Shown piece by piece: positions 32,629 to 41,787 of a stretch of DNA of 64,000 nt (the first letter of the stretch is position 1; the number at the start of each line of letters is the position of its first letter). The translations under genes were made by a program, and so were the position numbers. Location of the stretch: the NCBI GenBank assembly GCA_045639525.1, contig JAZUDI010000012.1:46436-110435 (forward strand), written 5' to 3'. The DNA comes from UBA1181 sp045639525. GTDB lineage: Bacteria > Bacteroidota > Bacteroidia > Bacteroidales > Paludibacteraceae. A model generated the notes under the pieces. The model saw only the letters and a list, made by a program, of their open reading frames with translations, had not been told where the DNA came from and made no database searches.

Positions 32629-33759
32629 TCAAATCATTTTTGCGGTAAAAAAACGAAGTATGGCGGCGGCCCGATCCGCTATCCGCAATGGTTGGGCACG
32701 ACGCAGACTCTCCTCCCCCATTCGTCGACGGGTCGCCTCATCATCACGCAGACGGACAATCGCCTGCGCTAAAGCCTCCACATCCATCGGATCCACCCGT
32801 ATGGCGTTGCGCTCGTCCAACAGACCATCGTTGAAATCCCTGTCGGAGGAGATGACGGGAAGACCACAGGCCATCGCCTCCACGATCGCATTGCAACATC
32901 CCTCCTTCAGGGTGGGCAGGACAAAGAGATCCGAGGCGTTCAGATAGAGCGGCAACTGGTCGTGCGCGACCGGACCACAATGGAGGATATTTTCGCAGGA
33001 GGGCTTACAATCCCCCTCTTCCCCCACAAAAATGGAGGAGACTTGTTTCCCCGTTATCATTCCAATCGCCTCCGAAAGGCGATGAGCGCCCTTCCGTTCA
33101 ATAAATGAGCCCACGAAAATCACGACAAAGGCCTCCTTTTCGATCCGCAGCCGCTCACGGGCCGCAGCCTGTTCCATGGGATGAAAGATAGATAAATCCA
33201 CGCCGTTGGGGAAGACCTCACAACGATCCGCCGTGGTATAGTGCAGCGCCACGCTCTCTCTCTTATTCTTTTCGGAAACCGCAACCACGCCCCGCACATC
33301 ATCCAAGAAGGATCGGTTATCGACCGAAGGAGGAAACATCTGGGCGATGCTGCTCTCTCCCGTCGCCACAAAGAGGGGAATGGCACGCTCCTTGGCGTAA
33401 CGGTACCCCATCCAACCAGACACCCAGAAGTGGCCGTAGATGAGATCGGGCCGCTGGGGCAGGCTACGAAGCACCCGCTCGACTGCGCGGCGACGAATCA
33501 GCCGGGAGATCGACTTTCCGCCTATCTTCCAACTCGAAAAGGAGAGGATATTGGGGCGGTAAACGGTCACGGAGGCACCACCCGCCACCTCCTCATGCGT
33601 CACCTTCGGACAGATGCGCCGTTGGCTGACCACACTGTTGGGCGCGATCACCACACAAGATACGCTTTGACGGGCGAACTCGTCCACCAACTGCTTCACG
33701 AAGGCGTAAGCGTTGTCCTGCTTATAGGGGTATCCCGGGGTTACGATGGCTATATTCAT
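32629..33759 (-). CDS. Glycosyltransferase family 4
   Basis: This 376-residue GT-B protein starts at the ATG at 33757-33759 (MNIAIVTPGYPYKQDNAYAF); a TTG 9 bp upstream would overlap the polymerase stop. FVVIFVGSFIERKGAHRLSE near residue 205 is the donor-domain start, and LFVLPTLKEGCCNAIVEAMA near 288 holds the EX7E motif (E-GCCNAIV-E). CGLPVISSDRDFNDGLLDER is the standard follow-on. It is in the proximal capsule module, 5 bp after the polymerase gene. Confidence 0.92.
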   Translation of the reverse strand: MNIAIVTPGYPYKQDNAYAFVKQLVDEFARQSVSCVVIAPNSVVSQRRICPKVTHEEVAGGASVTVYRPNILSFSSWKIGGKSISRLIRRRAVERVLRSLPQRPDLIYGHFWVSGWMGYRYAKERAIPLFVATGESSIAQMFPPSVDNRSFLDDVRGVVAVSEKNKRESVALHYTTADRCEVFPNGVDLSIFHPMEQAAARERLRIEKEAFVVIFVGSFIERKGAHRLSEAIGMITGKQVSSIFVGEEGDCKPSCENILHCGPVAHDQLPLYLNASDLFVLPTLKEGCCNAIVEAMACGLPVISSDRDFNDGLLDERNAIRVDPMDVEALAQAIVRLRDDEATRRRMGEESLRRAQPLRIADRAAAILRFFTAKMI

Positions 33760-33764
33760 ACGAC

Positions 33765-34991
33765 TCAATTTTGCGTCACGACTTGCTCCTCTTCACGCGA
33801 AGGCGCTCTATTCAAGGCACCTATCGGGTGGATAATACCCAAGCAGTACCCCAACATACAGGTGGAGTAGATATCCATATCGCCATAGGTTCGGGAGAAG
33901 AAGGTCTTCAGAAAAGAGATCATGATCAGAAGGCCGAAGGTGAAATGGGTATAGTGGTTCCGATCCATCAGGTGCCAAGAGCGGAAGAAGGCGTACCAGA
34001 AGTAGAGATACAAAGATAATCCCAGGATACCCTGGTTGACCGCCAACTCCAACCAATCGTTGTGCGCATAATTGTTGTAGACACTCAAGGTGTAGTTCGC
34101 GCCCGATCCGAAGAAGAACTGGAAGGCGTTGGTATCGTAGATGTAATAGTAGAAAAAGCGGTAGAACAGGATATCCCTTCCGCTGGTATTTCCCTCCACA
34201 GTGGATTGGAATCGCTTATGGAAGAAATCGTTGGTCTCCATAAGATGCAGCACCCAATAGGACAAGAACAAAAGAGCGAAGGTGGAGAGCAAGATAACCA
34301 ACACCTTCTTATAGCCTCTGGAGGTGTTCAACAACTCATAGGAATACCAGACCGTACAGAGGATACCCACGAAAATGGCGCCTCGCTTCATACCCATGAA
34401 GATAAAGGTCATCACAAAGACAATGCCTATGTACTGGAGCCAAGTCCGCTGGTGGTAAACGGTCAGAACCGTAAAGAGCGAGAGGAAGGCGTAACACTCG
34501 TAGTTGACCACATCCACCGCCGCGCCATCCCGCATCTGCATCGCGGACCTCACCTCCTCAAAGTGCCAATAGGAGACAACCACCATCACAAAGAAGATGG
34601 GGGCGATCTTGGTGAGCAGAGAGTGGTTTAAAATCCCCTTGCGGGAGAAATAGTAGAAGGTGTAAATCGGCAACAACGAGTTGTAGATGGCCTTCAAATA
34701 GTTGTAAGGTTTACTCTGTGCCACACCCAATGTGGCACGTGGCCCCTCGATGATATAGACAATGCCATACAGGGTGAACATGATGAGCAGAAGATTCAGA
34801 GCGGTCAGGAACCGCACGCGACTTCCCCCCTCCAGGTTCACCTTCACCGCATAAAAAAGAGAGATTGCTGTCAGAATCAATATGATCACCAGAGAGAGGG
34901 AATTTCCCGCCGTCCAGAAGACGCCCTGCAATTCATACAAGAACCACAGCAGAAGGTATAAATAGAGTATGTATCTTTCCTTTAAAATCAT
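33765..34991 (-). CDS. wzy: O-antigen polymerase/ligase-like membrane protein, proximal module
   Basis: This 408-residue protein has about eleven membrane helices and starts at the ATG at 34989-34991 (MILKERYILYLYLLLWFLYE). A large periplasmic loop in the second half reads FHKRFQSTVEGNTSGRDILF and then FFFGSGANYTLSVYNNYAHN, DWLELAVNQGILGLSLYLYF. The YNNYAHNDWLELAVNQGILG stretch matches the Wzy_C/O-antigen ligase pattern (H-NDwLE---q-GilG). It polymerises repeat units or joins glycans. With the gene at 9359-10561 there are two polymerase candidates and one flippase. Confidence 0.88.
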   Translation of the reverse strand: MILKERYILYLYLLLWFLYELQGVFWTAGNSLSLVIILILTAISLFYAVKVNLEGGSRVRFLTALNLLLIMFTLYGIVYIIEGPRATLGVAQSKPYNYLKAIYNSLLPIYTFYYFSRKGILNHSLLTKIAPIFFVMVVVSYWHFEEVRSAMQMRDGAAVDVVNYECYAFLSLFTVLTVYHQRTWLQYIGIVFVMTFIFMGMKRGAIFVGILCTVWYSYELLNTSRGYKKVLVILLSTFALLFLSYWVLHLMETNDFFHKRFQSTVEGNTSGRDILFYRFFYYYIYDTNAFQFFFGSGANYTLSVYNNYAHNDWLELAVNQGILGLSLYLYFWYAFFRSWHLMDRNHYTHFTFGLLIMISFLKTFFSRTYGDMDIYSTCMLGYCLGIIHPIGALNRAPSREEEQVVTQN

Positions 34992-35018
34992 ACAAATGCA
35001 CAAGCGTCAAAAGATCGG

Positions 35019-36314
35019 CTACAACCTTCCATCCACCACCTCCCTTGGGAGGAAGCCCTTCACATCGTAGACGACACCCTTCTGGGGCTGCGAGAGGAAG
35101 GAGCGCACATCCAAATCCTTGAACTGGTTATGGGCGACGGCCAAGATCACGGCGTCGAACTCACCCTTCATCGCCGAAAGCGGACGGGTGGAGAGCGTGA
35201 TGCCATACTCATCCTTTACCTTTTGGTCATCCGGCATCGGGTCGTAGATCTCAATGTTGGACGTATATTCGTTCAGGGTATGGTAGATATCCGCCACCTT
35301 GGTATTGCGGATGTCGGGGCAATTCTCCTTGAAGGTGAATCCCAAGATCAGGATCTTCGCGTTCTTCACCACCAACCCCTTCTTATTCATGCATTTGATC
35401 GTCTGCTCAGCGACATAGGCACCCATGGCGTCATTCAAACGACGCGCGGAGATCATCACACGCGGGAAAACACCATATACCTCCGCCTTTTGGATCAGAT
35501 AGTAGGGATCGACCGAGATGCAGTGTCCACCCACCAAACCGGGACGCATCTTGATGAAGTTCCACTTGGTGGAGGCCGCCTCGATCACATCGTTGGTGTC
35601 AATATCCATCGCGTTGAAGATCTTGGCCAACTCATTCATGAAGGCGATGTTCACGTCACGCTGGGCATTCTCGATGATCTTGCTGGCCTCGGCCACACGA
35701 ATGGAAGAGGCCTTGTGCGTGCCATTGACCAAGACCGCATTATAGACACGATCCACGATCTCCGCCACCGCCGGCGTAGAGCCAGACGTCACCTTGATGA
35801 TCTTCTCCACCGTATGCTCCTTATCACCCGGATTGATGCGCTCCGGCGAGTAGCCCGCGAAGAAATCGACATTGAAATTCAAACCGGAAACCCGTTCGAT
35901 CACAGGGATGCACTCATCCTCCGTGACGCCTGGATAGACCGTCGATTCATAGACGACGATATCCCCCTTCGAGATCACCCTACCCACCATTTCGCTGGCG
36001 CCATAGAGCGGCGTCAGATCAGGGACATTGTCGTTGTCGACAGGGGTCGGAACCGCCACGACATAGAAGTTACACCCCTTGATCTGCTCCGGATCGGAGG
36101 TGCACTCGAAGCCACGCTCCAAGGCCGATTGCAACAGGTCGTCGCTGACCTCCAAGGTGGTGTCGTGTCCGCGCATCAAAGATTCGACACGGGCACTATT
36201 CTTATCGAAACCGATTGTCTTATATTTCGTGGAAAAGAGTCGTGCGAGAGGAAGGCCCACATAGCCCAACCCCACGACACAAATCCGTATGTCCTCCATT
36301 GGAAAATCCATCAT
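35019..36314 (-). CDS. Nucleotide-sugar dehydrogenase (UDP-GlcNAc/GalNAc or WbpO/TviB type)
   Basis: The protein has 431 residues from the ATG at 36312-36314; ATGs at 36311 and 36299 are alternatives. IRICVVGLGYVGLPLARLFS is the NAD fold, and YESTVYPGVTEDECIPVIER near residue 125 and AEASKIIENAQRDVNIAFMN near 215 give the catalytic Lys/Asn region. RPGLVGGHCISVDPYYLIQK near 260 has the catalytic Cys. The DECIPVIER and GHCISVDPYYL spelling is that of the TviB/WbpO group, which oxidises UDP-HexNAc to the uronic acid, rather than Ugd, which uses UDP-glucose. Substrate is inferred. It lies 27 bp upstream of the polymerase gene. Confidence 0.9.
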   Translation of the reverse strand: MMDFPMEDIRICVVGLGYVGLPLARLFSTKYKTIGFDKNSARVESLMRGHDTTLEVSDDLLQSALERGFECTSDPEQIKGCNFYVVAVPTPVDNDNVPDLTPLYGASEMVGRVISKGDIVVYESTVYPGVTEDECIPVIERVSGLNFNVDFFAGYSPERINPGDKEHTVEKIIKVTSGSTPAVAEIVDRVYNAVLVNGTHKASSIRVAEASKIIENAQRDVNIAFMNELAKIFNAMDIDTNDVIEAASTKWNFIKMRPGLVGGHCISVDPYYLIQKAEVYGVFPRVMISARRLNDAMGAYVAEQTIKCMNKKGLVVKNAKILILGFTFKENCPDIRNTKVADIYHTLNEYTSNIEIYDPMPDDQKVKDEYGITLSTRPLSAMKGEFDAVILAVAHNQFKDLDVRSFLSQPQKGVVYDVKGFLPREVVDGRL

Positions 36315-36346
36315 ACTAGAGTATATTCTAATCAATTATTGGTCAA

Positions 36347-38728
36347 TCAATCCGACTCCTTCCCGTGCGTATGGCCATAACCATAACCCGATCCGTAGCC
36401 GTAGCCATAACCGTAGCCGTACTTATCGCCATACGGACTCTGGTTCGACTGGCGCACCGCATTGATGACGATGCCGACATCCGGCAATCGCTTCTCCTGC
36501 GCCAAAGCGTTGATATACTTGAAGCAGCGTTTATTCAGATACCTTGAACGGCAGACAAAGACCGTCATATCCGCAACGCGCGAGAGAATGAGCGTATCGG
36601 TCACAACAGAGACGGGAGCCGTGTCGATGATGATATAGTCGTAGCGTCGCCTCAACTCAGCAAAGAGATCCTCCAACCGTGTTCGGGAGAGGAGTTCGGC
36701 CGGATTCGGAGGCACCGCGCCACCGGAGATGATATCCAAATTGGCCTTGTCGGAATGTTCTATGATGTCGTCCACCCCTACCGACTCATTGGAGAGGTAG
36801 TTGGACAATCCATATTTCGCCTTCTGTTGGAAGTAGCGTTTGATCTGCGGATTGCGGATATCGGCACCCACCAGCACGATCCGTTTCGACAACGAGGCGA
36901 AGGAGAAGGCTGCGTTACTTGCCACAAAGGTCTTTCCCTCGTTCGGAACAAAGGAGGTGACCAAAATCACCTTGCTATCCTTATCCTTCTGCAAGAACTG
37001 CAAATTGGTGCGGAGCAGACGGAAAGGCTCCTCCCTGACACGTTGCCATTGGGCCTCATCCAAATCCTCCTCCTTGAAAGGCAACTCCGCCAAAAGCGGC
37101 AGCGAAGTCAGCCCCTCTTGTTCCATCTCGTACGCATCGGTCAGGTTGAAAGAGAATACCCGACGGAGGTAGATGTATAATGCTGGGATAACCATACCGA
37201 AGAGCAACGCGAAGAAGAAGACCAATGTCCGCTTAGGTGCGATCGGCTTATCCTCCGCCAAACTCTCATCCACCACTTTGGCGCAATTCAAGGTGGCCGC
37301 CATGGTCAAGGCATTCTCCTCCCGCTTTTGCAGCAGCAATAGGAAGAGTTGTTGCTGAATCTGACGCTGACGCTCGATCTCCACGAAGAGGCGCTCCTGG
37401 GTAGGCACATTGCTGATCTGTCCGCGGAACTTTTGGGCCTGACGGTTCAGATCGGCCAAGGAGATGTTGAGCCCCTTCTCCGCATTAGCCACCAACAGCT
37501 TGATGTTCTCGAAGAGTCCGTTGATCTGCATCGTCTGCTGCGCCACCACCGGGTTGTTCTCCGATGTGGTCTGCATCAGCTTCACACGGGCGAGCAGCAG
37601 GTTGTTGTACTGGTTGATCTGATTGGTCAAGCCGACATCAGAGATGCCGATGTTGGAAGGGATGACATTGCCCTGGTTGGCCTCATCCATCAAGTAGCTC
37701 TTCAAGGAGAGCACGAGGTTCAATTGGGTTTCGCACTCCACCCGCTTCTGCTCATATTCGGTTCCCTTCTGCAGGTAGAGTTGGGCATTGGAGGACAACT
37801 CCGTCAACCCTTCGCGTTTCTTGTACTTCTCCAAATTCTTCTCCGTCTCGCCCAACTCCTCGGTCAAGACCTTGATACGGTTGTCGATGAAGAGCGCCGT
37901 CTTGGTCGCCACCTCATTCTTCTCCTCCACCGCCTGACGGTTATAGATGTCGATCAAACCATTCAAGAAGATTACACCCCGCTCCTTGTTGGTCGTGTGC
38001 AGGAGAAGCTCCACGATAGAGGAGTTCTTGCTCACCTGAGAGAGCGACAAGAGCTTGATGTAACGCTTCGCCTTCACAATCAGCGGCTGTACCGTCACCA
38101 GGATTGTACCAAACTCGTCGCCGCTGTTCCACTCCCGCGCCAAGGCGAAATCAAGCGGTCCGGCGGGCGTATTCACCTCCACCGGGAACCCCGCGAAGAG
38201 GGTATCCAAACAGAGCAATCCATCACGCTCCATCTTCACACGGACGGAACCGTCGTCGCGGCGCTTCATCTCAATCTCCAAACCATTCGCCAGGAGAGCG
38301 GGTTGGAAGAGGCTATCCACCATCACGATGGGGGAAACGCTGGAGATATCACGTCGTTTCAAGAATGACTTTCCGTAATAATCGACATAGAGCCCATTCT
38401 CGAGAATCACATTCTTCACCAAGGACTTGGACTTTAAAAGCTCCACCTCATTCTCGGTGTTGGCTTTGTAGAGCATATCAATGTCATCAAAGACGGAGAT
38501 CTCCGAAAAGAAACCGCCTCCCCTCTTTTCGTCACGGATCATGATCTTAGAGGAGACTCGGTAGGTAGGCATCGTGAAGTGCAGGTAGGCCAAGGCCGCC
38601 AGGAAGCAGAGCGCCAACGAGATGGCGAAGAGCTTCCAATGCGCGAGGAAGATATAGGCCAAGTCTTTCAGGTCCACACTCTCCTCTTCCACTTCGTTAT
38701 TATAATTATTTTGCTTAGCGTTTGCCAT
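36347..38728 (-). CDS. wzc: Wzc-type polysaccharide copolymerase and tyrosine autokinase
   Basis: This is a 793-residue inner-membrane protein. A Wzz domain begins after the first membrane helix near residue 35, a long coiled-coil part fills about 270-430 (ELGETEKNLEKYKKREGLTE), and the second helix is near 515. The C-terminal BY-kinase domain has Walker A VTSFVPNEGKTFVASN near 595 and Walker B-like IILVGADIRNP and YIIIDTAPVSVVTDTLILS. The tail after residue 765 is a run of alternating Gly and Tyr (DKYGYGYGYGYGSGYGYGH), the autophosphorylated Tyr cluster. The kinase controls chain length and export with Wza. It starts 2 bp before the stop of wza, so translation is coupled. Confidence 0.95.
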   Translation of the reverse strand: MANAKQNNYNNEVEEESVDLKDLAYIFLAHWKLFAISLALCFLAALAYLHFTMPTYRVSSKIMIRDEKRGGGFFSEISVFDDIDMLYKANTENEVELLKSKSLVKNVILENGLYVDYYGKSFLKRRDISSVSPIVMVDSLFQPALLANGLEIEMKRRDDGSVRVKMERDGLLCLDTLFAGFPVEVNTPAGPLDFALAREWNSGDEFGTILVTVQPLIVKAKRYIKLLSLSQVSKNSSIVELLLHTTNKERGVIFLNGLIDIYNRQAVEEKNEVATKTALFIDNRIKVLTEELGETEKNLEKYKKREGLTELSSNAQLYLQKGTEYEQKRVECETQLNLVLSLKSYLMDEANQGNVIPSNIGISDVGLTNQINQYNNLLLARVKLMQTTSENNPVVAQQTMQINGLFENIKLLVANAEKGLNISLADLNRQAQKFRGQISNVPTQERLFVEIERQRQIQQQLFLLLLQKREENALTMAATLNCAKVVDESLAEDKPIAPKRTLVFFFALLFGMVIPALYIYLRRVFSFNLTDAYEMEQEGLTSLPLLAELPFKEEDLDEAQWQRVREEPFRLLRTNLQFLQKDKDSKVILVTSFVPNEGKTFVASNAAFSFASLSKRIVLVGADIRNPQIKRYFQQKAKYGLSNYLSNESVGVDDIIEHSDKANLDIISGGAVPPNPAELLSRTRLEDLFAELRRRYDYIIIDTAPVSVVTDTLILSRVADMTVFVCRSRYLNKRCFKYINALAQEKRLPDVGIVINAVRQSNQSPYGDKYGYGYGYGYGSGYGYGHTHGKESD

Positions 38729-38729
38729 A

Positions 38730-39557
38730 TCACTTCTTTTTGATGGTAAGGGTGGCGATCAGGCTGGCCACGGAGACCACGACGGAGGTTCCCGTCAGGA
38801 TCTGTCCCGTCAGCGCACTGTATCGGCTGTTGCGCATCTTGGTGCGGTTGGGCTCCACATAGAGCACATCGTTCTGTTGAAGATAAAAATAGGGGGAATT
38901 GATCAGGTTCCTATCCGTCAGGTCCAGTACATATACGCCACGTTCGCCCGATTCAGATTCCCGCATCAATTTCACATTCTTTCGCTTTCCATAGATGGTC
39001 AGATCTCCCGCCAATGCCAAGGCCTCCAAGACATTCACCTTCTCATTCGTGATGGTGTAGGTATTGGGGCGGGCCACCTCTCCGATCACGGAGATCTTGT
39101 AATTCACCATCCGCACATTGACCAGCGGCTCATCCTTGAGGTACATCGTCAGACGGCCTCTCAAATAGGACTCCACCTCCTTCTTGGTCATTCCGGCCAC
39201 CTTGATGCGGCCCAATACAGGGAAATCGATGCTACCGTCGTTATCCACCAAATATTTTTGCATCGCGTTCTCACCGATGTTGTTGGAGTAACCGTTCGGG
39301 GAGCTGGCGGGATACATCAGATTGAAAGGCAACGAGGCCTCTTTGTCGAAAGTGTTCACCGTGATGGTCAAAAGGTCCTTGGGCTTGATACGGGCATCAT
39401 ACAGGGAATCCACAGCCGCGCGTACAGCCCCCTCCTGCTCTTGCAGATAGGCGATCTCTTTGTGTGATTGGCAGGACGAGAGCAATGCCACGAGCGACAA
39501 TACCATCAACGACATCCATCTCACCCACTTTGTTTCGAATATATGCTTTTGTTTCAT
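38730..39557 (-). CDS. wza: Wza-type polysaccharide export lipoprotein
   Basis: This 275-residue outer-membrane lipoprotein starts at the ATG at 39555-39557 (MKQKHIFETKW); the longer frame upstream has no signal peptide at its own start. LMVLSLVALLSSCQS is the lipobox with Cys near residue 27. A Poly_export domain (IKPKDLLTITVNTFDKEASL) and one SLBB domain (ISVIGEVARPNTYTITNEKV) follow. A C-terminal hydrophobic helix (ALTGQILTGTSVVVSVASLI) closes the pore. It is the first gene of the capsule transcript; a TATATTCG sequence near 39616 is one base off the -7 consensus, but I see no clear -33 box. Confidence 0.94.
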   Translation of the reverse strand: MKQKHIFETKWVRWMSLMVLSLVALLSSCQSHKEIAYLQEQEGAVRAAVDSLYDARIKPKDLLTITVNTFDKEASLPFNLMYPASSPNGYSNNIGENAMQKYLVDNDGSIDFPVLGRIKVAGMTKKEVESYLRGRLTMYLKDEPLVNVRMVNYKISVIGEVARPNTYTITNEKVNVLEALALAGDLTIYGKRKNVKLMRESESGERGVYVLDLTDRNLINSPYFYLQQNDVLYVEPNRTKMRNSRYSALTGQILTGTSVVVSVASLIATLTIKKK

Positions 39558-39657
39558 CTGATCCGCTTTTACTTCTCTTCGGGGAACGGACAGGATCCGA
39601 ACGCCCAATTCATTGCGAATATACAATTTTTCCGCATCAATAGGATATATTTAACGC

Positions 39658-39690
39658 AAAAAAACCGAATGGGAACCCATTCGGTTTATC
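39658..39690 (-). terminator. Terminator after dedA
   Basis: AAACCGAATGGG and CCCATTCGGTTT form a perfect 12-bp stem with a 2-nt loop centre. On the minus strand a T run follows. It separates dedA from the capsule locus. Confidence 0.88.
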
Positions 39691-39708
39691 ATATCGCGCT
39701 TTTTCTTT

Positions 39709-40326
39709 TTACTTTTTCTTCGACTTATAGACCAAATATCCGACGAAGCAGACAAATAGCAGAATACCTCCAGCCGCCAAATAGGGCTTGTATTGCGCAA
39801 TGGCTTCAGCCAATTGATCCTTGGGCACTACCCCATGGAGAACGTAGCCGATGGTCGCCAGAATGGAGTTCCACACCAAGGCGCCCAAGAAGGTGAAGAG
39901 GACGAATACATGTAGTTTCATCTTCGACAAACCGGCCGGAATCGAGATCAATTGACGTACCGCAGGCACCAATCTTCCCACCAAGGTGGAAGAGACTCCA
40001 TGCTCGCGGAAATAGGCTTCCGCTTTCTCCATCTTCTCTTTGGAGAGTAGGCACAAATGGCCAAACTTCGTCTCAACGAACCAATAGACGAACGAGCGTC
40101 CCAAGGTATAGGAGATCACATAGTTGATCAACGCACCGATGATCGCGCCCACTGACGCCGCGCCAACCACACCAAAAACATTCAACTCTCCCGCAGCCGC
40201 CTTGTATGCCGCAGGCGGCACCACTATTTCAGATGGAAAGGGAATAAACGAGCTCTCGATAGCCATCAAGAGCGCCACGGTCCAATAATTCAAATTATCG
40301 AGACACCACTGAAGAAAATCAGCCAT
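39709..40326 (-). CDS. DedA-family membrane protein
   Basis: The protein has 205 residues from the ATG at 40324-40326 (MADFLQWCLDNLNYWTVALL). SSFIPFPSEIVVPPAAYKAA near residue 27 is the DedA/SNARE-associated signature (F-P-PsE). GALINYVISYTLGRSFVYWF and VSSTLVGRLVPAVRQLISIP near 105-125 (GRfvPavR) are the second half of the family core. Recent work links DedA proteins to undecaprenyl-phosphate or phospholipid flipping, which would fit a place beside capsule genes, but the gene has its own terminators on both sides. Confidence 0.93.
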   Translation of the reverse strand: MADFLQWCLDNLNYWTVALLMAIESSFIPFPSEIVVPPAAYKAAAGELNVFGVVGAASVGAIIGALINYVISYTLGRSFVYWFVETKFGHLCLLSKEKMEKAEAYFREHGVSSTLVGRLVPAVRQLISIPAGLSKMKLHVFVLFTFLGALVWNSILATIGYVLHGVVPKDQLAEAIAQYKPYLAAGGILLFVCFVGYLVYKSKKK

Positions 40327-40332
40327 AGAATA

Positions 40333-40374
40333 CAAAAAAAAGACCAAACGCACTATAGGCATGCGTTTGGTCTT
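40333..40374 (-). terminator. Strong terminator after pgi
   Basis: AGACCAAACGC pairs with GCGTTTGGTCT across a short loop. On the minus strand eight or nine T follow. It lies 13 bp after the pgi stop and just upstream of dedA. Confidence 0.92.
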
Positions 40375-40387
40375 TGGTTATTGATGA

Positions 40388-41749
40388 TTACTTGTTCAAT
40401 CTTGCTTGAATTGCCTTGGTAGCCTCCTCGTAACCTGGCTTGCCGAGCAATGCGAACATATTCTTCTTGTAAGCCTCAACACCTGGTTGGTTGAATGGAT
40501 TCACACCAAGCAAGTATCCGCTGATACCACAAGCCTTCTCGAAGAAGTAGAACAATTGACCGATGTAGTACTCGTTCAAAGATGGAAGATCGATGTGCAA
40601 GTTAGGAACTTGACCATCCACGTGAGCCAAAACAACGCCCAACTCAGCCATCTTGTTCACCTCGTCAACACGCTTGCCAGCCAAGAAGTTCAAACCGTCC
40701 AAGTTCTCCTTGTCCTCAGGGACAATCACCTTCTTGCTTGCTCTCTTGATAGAGATAACGGTCTCGAAGATGGTACGCTCACCTTCTTGGATCCATTGGC
40801 CCATAGAGTGAAGGTCGGTAGAGAAGTCAACCGCTGCAGGGAAGATACCCTTCAAATCCTTACCCTCAGACTCTCCGTACAATTGCTTCCACCACTCACC
40901 GATGTAGTGCAATTTAGGGTGATAGTTCACCAAGATCTCGATCTTCTTACCTTTTTGGTACAACTCGTTACGAACAGCTGCGTATTGAGCGGCTGGGTTC
41001 TTTGAGAAAGGAACGTCGATGTTGCACATCTCTTGCATCTTCTTCGCACCAGCGACCAATTGCTTGATATCGAAACCAGCGACAGCGATAGGCAACAAAC
41101 CTACTGGAGTCAACACGGAGAAACGGCCACCTACATTATCAGGAATTACGTAAGTCTCATAACCCTCTTGAGTAGCCAACTTGCGCAATGCGCCCTTAGC
41201 GGCGTCAGTAACGGCAACAATACGGTTTTTAGCCTCAGCCTTACCAACTTGCTCCTCCAATTGAGTCTTCAAGATACGGAATGCCAAAGCAGTCTCAGTA
41301 GTTGTTCCTGACTTGGAGATATTGATGATACCGAATTGCTTTCTCTTCAAGAATGAAGACAACTCTGCCAAGTAGTCCTCGCTGATGTTGTTACCAGCGT
41401 AAACGATAGCAGGGTTTACCTTGCTCTTAGAATAGGATGCGAAAGAGTTGGACAAAGCCTCGATGACAGCGCGTGCGCCCAAATATGAACCACCGATACC
41501 AGCTACTACGACAACGTCGCAAGACTTTCTCAATCTTTCAGCGGTAGCGTTGATCTTGTTCATGAAATCATCGTCGATAGATGATGGCAATGTCAACCAA
41601 CCCAAGAAATCGTTACCCTTGCCCTTACCGAAGTGCAACATCTCTTGACACTCTTTTACCTTAGCTTCATAAGCTGTGATGCATGGCTTAGAGATATACA
41701 ATCCCTCACAAGCGAATGCGTTTTCAATGTTCAACTTAATGTTTTCCAT
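40388..41749 (-). CDS. pgi: Glucose-6-phosphate isomerase
   Basis: This 453-residue enzyme interconverts glucose-6-P and fructose-6-P in glycolysis and supplies fructose-6-P to manA. VVVAGIGGSYLGARAVIEAL near residue 80 and FGIINISKSGTTTETALAFR near 138 are the sugar-phosphate SIS motifs. VGGRFSVLTPVGLLPIAVAG near 207 and NQPGVEAYKKNMFAL near 425 (catalytic Lys) finish the site. The length is that of the shorter bacterial form. It is the last gene of a lysS-gpsA-pgi transcript seen in many Bacteroidales. Confidence 0.97.
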   Translation of the reverse strand: MENIKLNIENAFACEGLYISKPCITAYEAKVKECQEMLHFGKGKGNDFLGWLTLPSSIDDDFMNKINATAERLRKSCDVVVVAGIGGSYLGARAVIEALSNSFASYSKSKVNPAIVYAGNNISEDYLAELSSFLKRKQFGIINISKSGTTTETALAFRILKTQLEEQVGKAEAKNRIVAVTDAAKGALRKLATQEGYETYVIPDNVGGRFSVLTPVGLLPIAVAGFDIKQLVAGAKKMQEMCNIDVPFSKNPAAQYAAVRNELYQKGKKIEILVNYHPKLHYIGEWWKQLYGESEGKDLKGIFPAAVDFSTDLHSMGQWIQEGERTIFETVISIKRASKKVIVPEDKENLDGLNFLAGKRVDEVNKMAELGVVLAHVDGQVPNLHIDLPSLNEYYIGQLFYFFEKACGISGYLLGVNPFNQPGVEAYKKNMFALLGKPGYEEATKAIQARLNK

Positions 41750-41787
41750 TCTAATATTTTTAAATAATTGATATACGTAAAACGATC

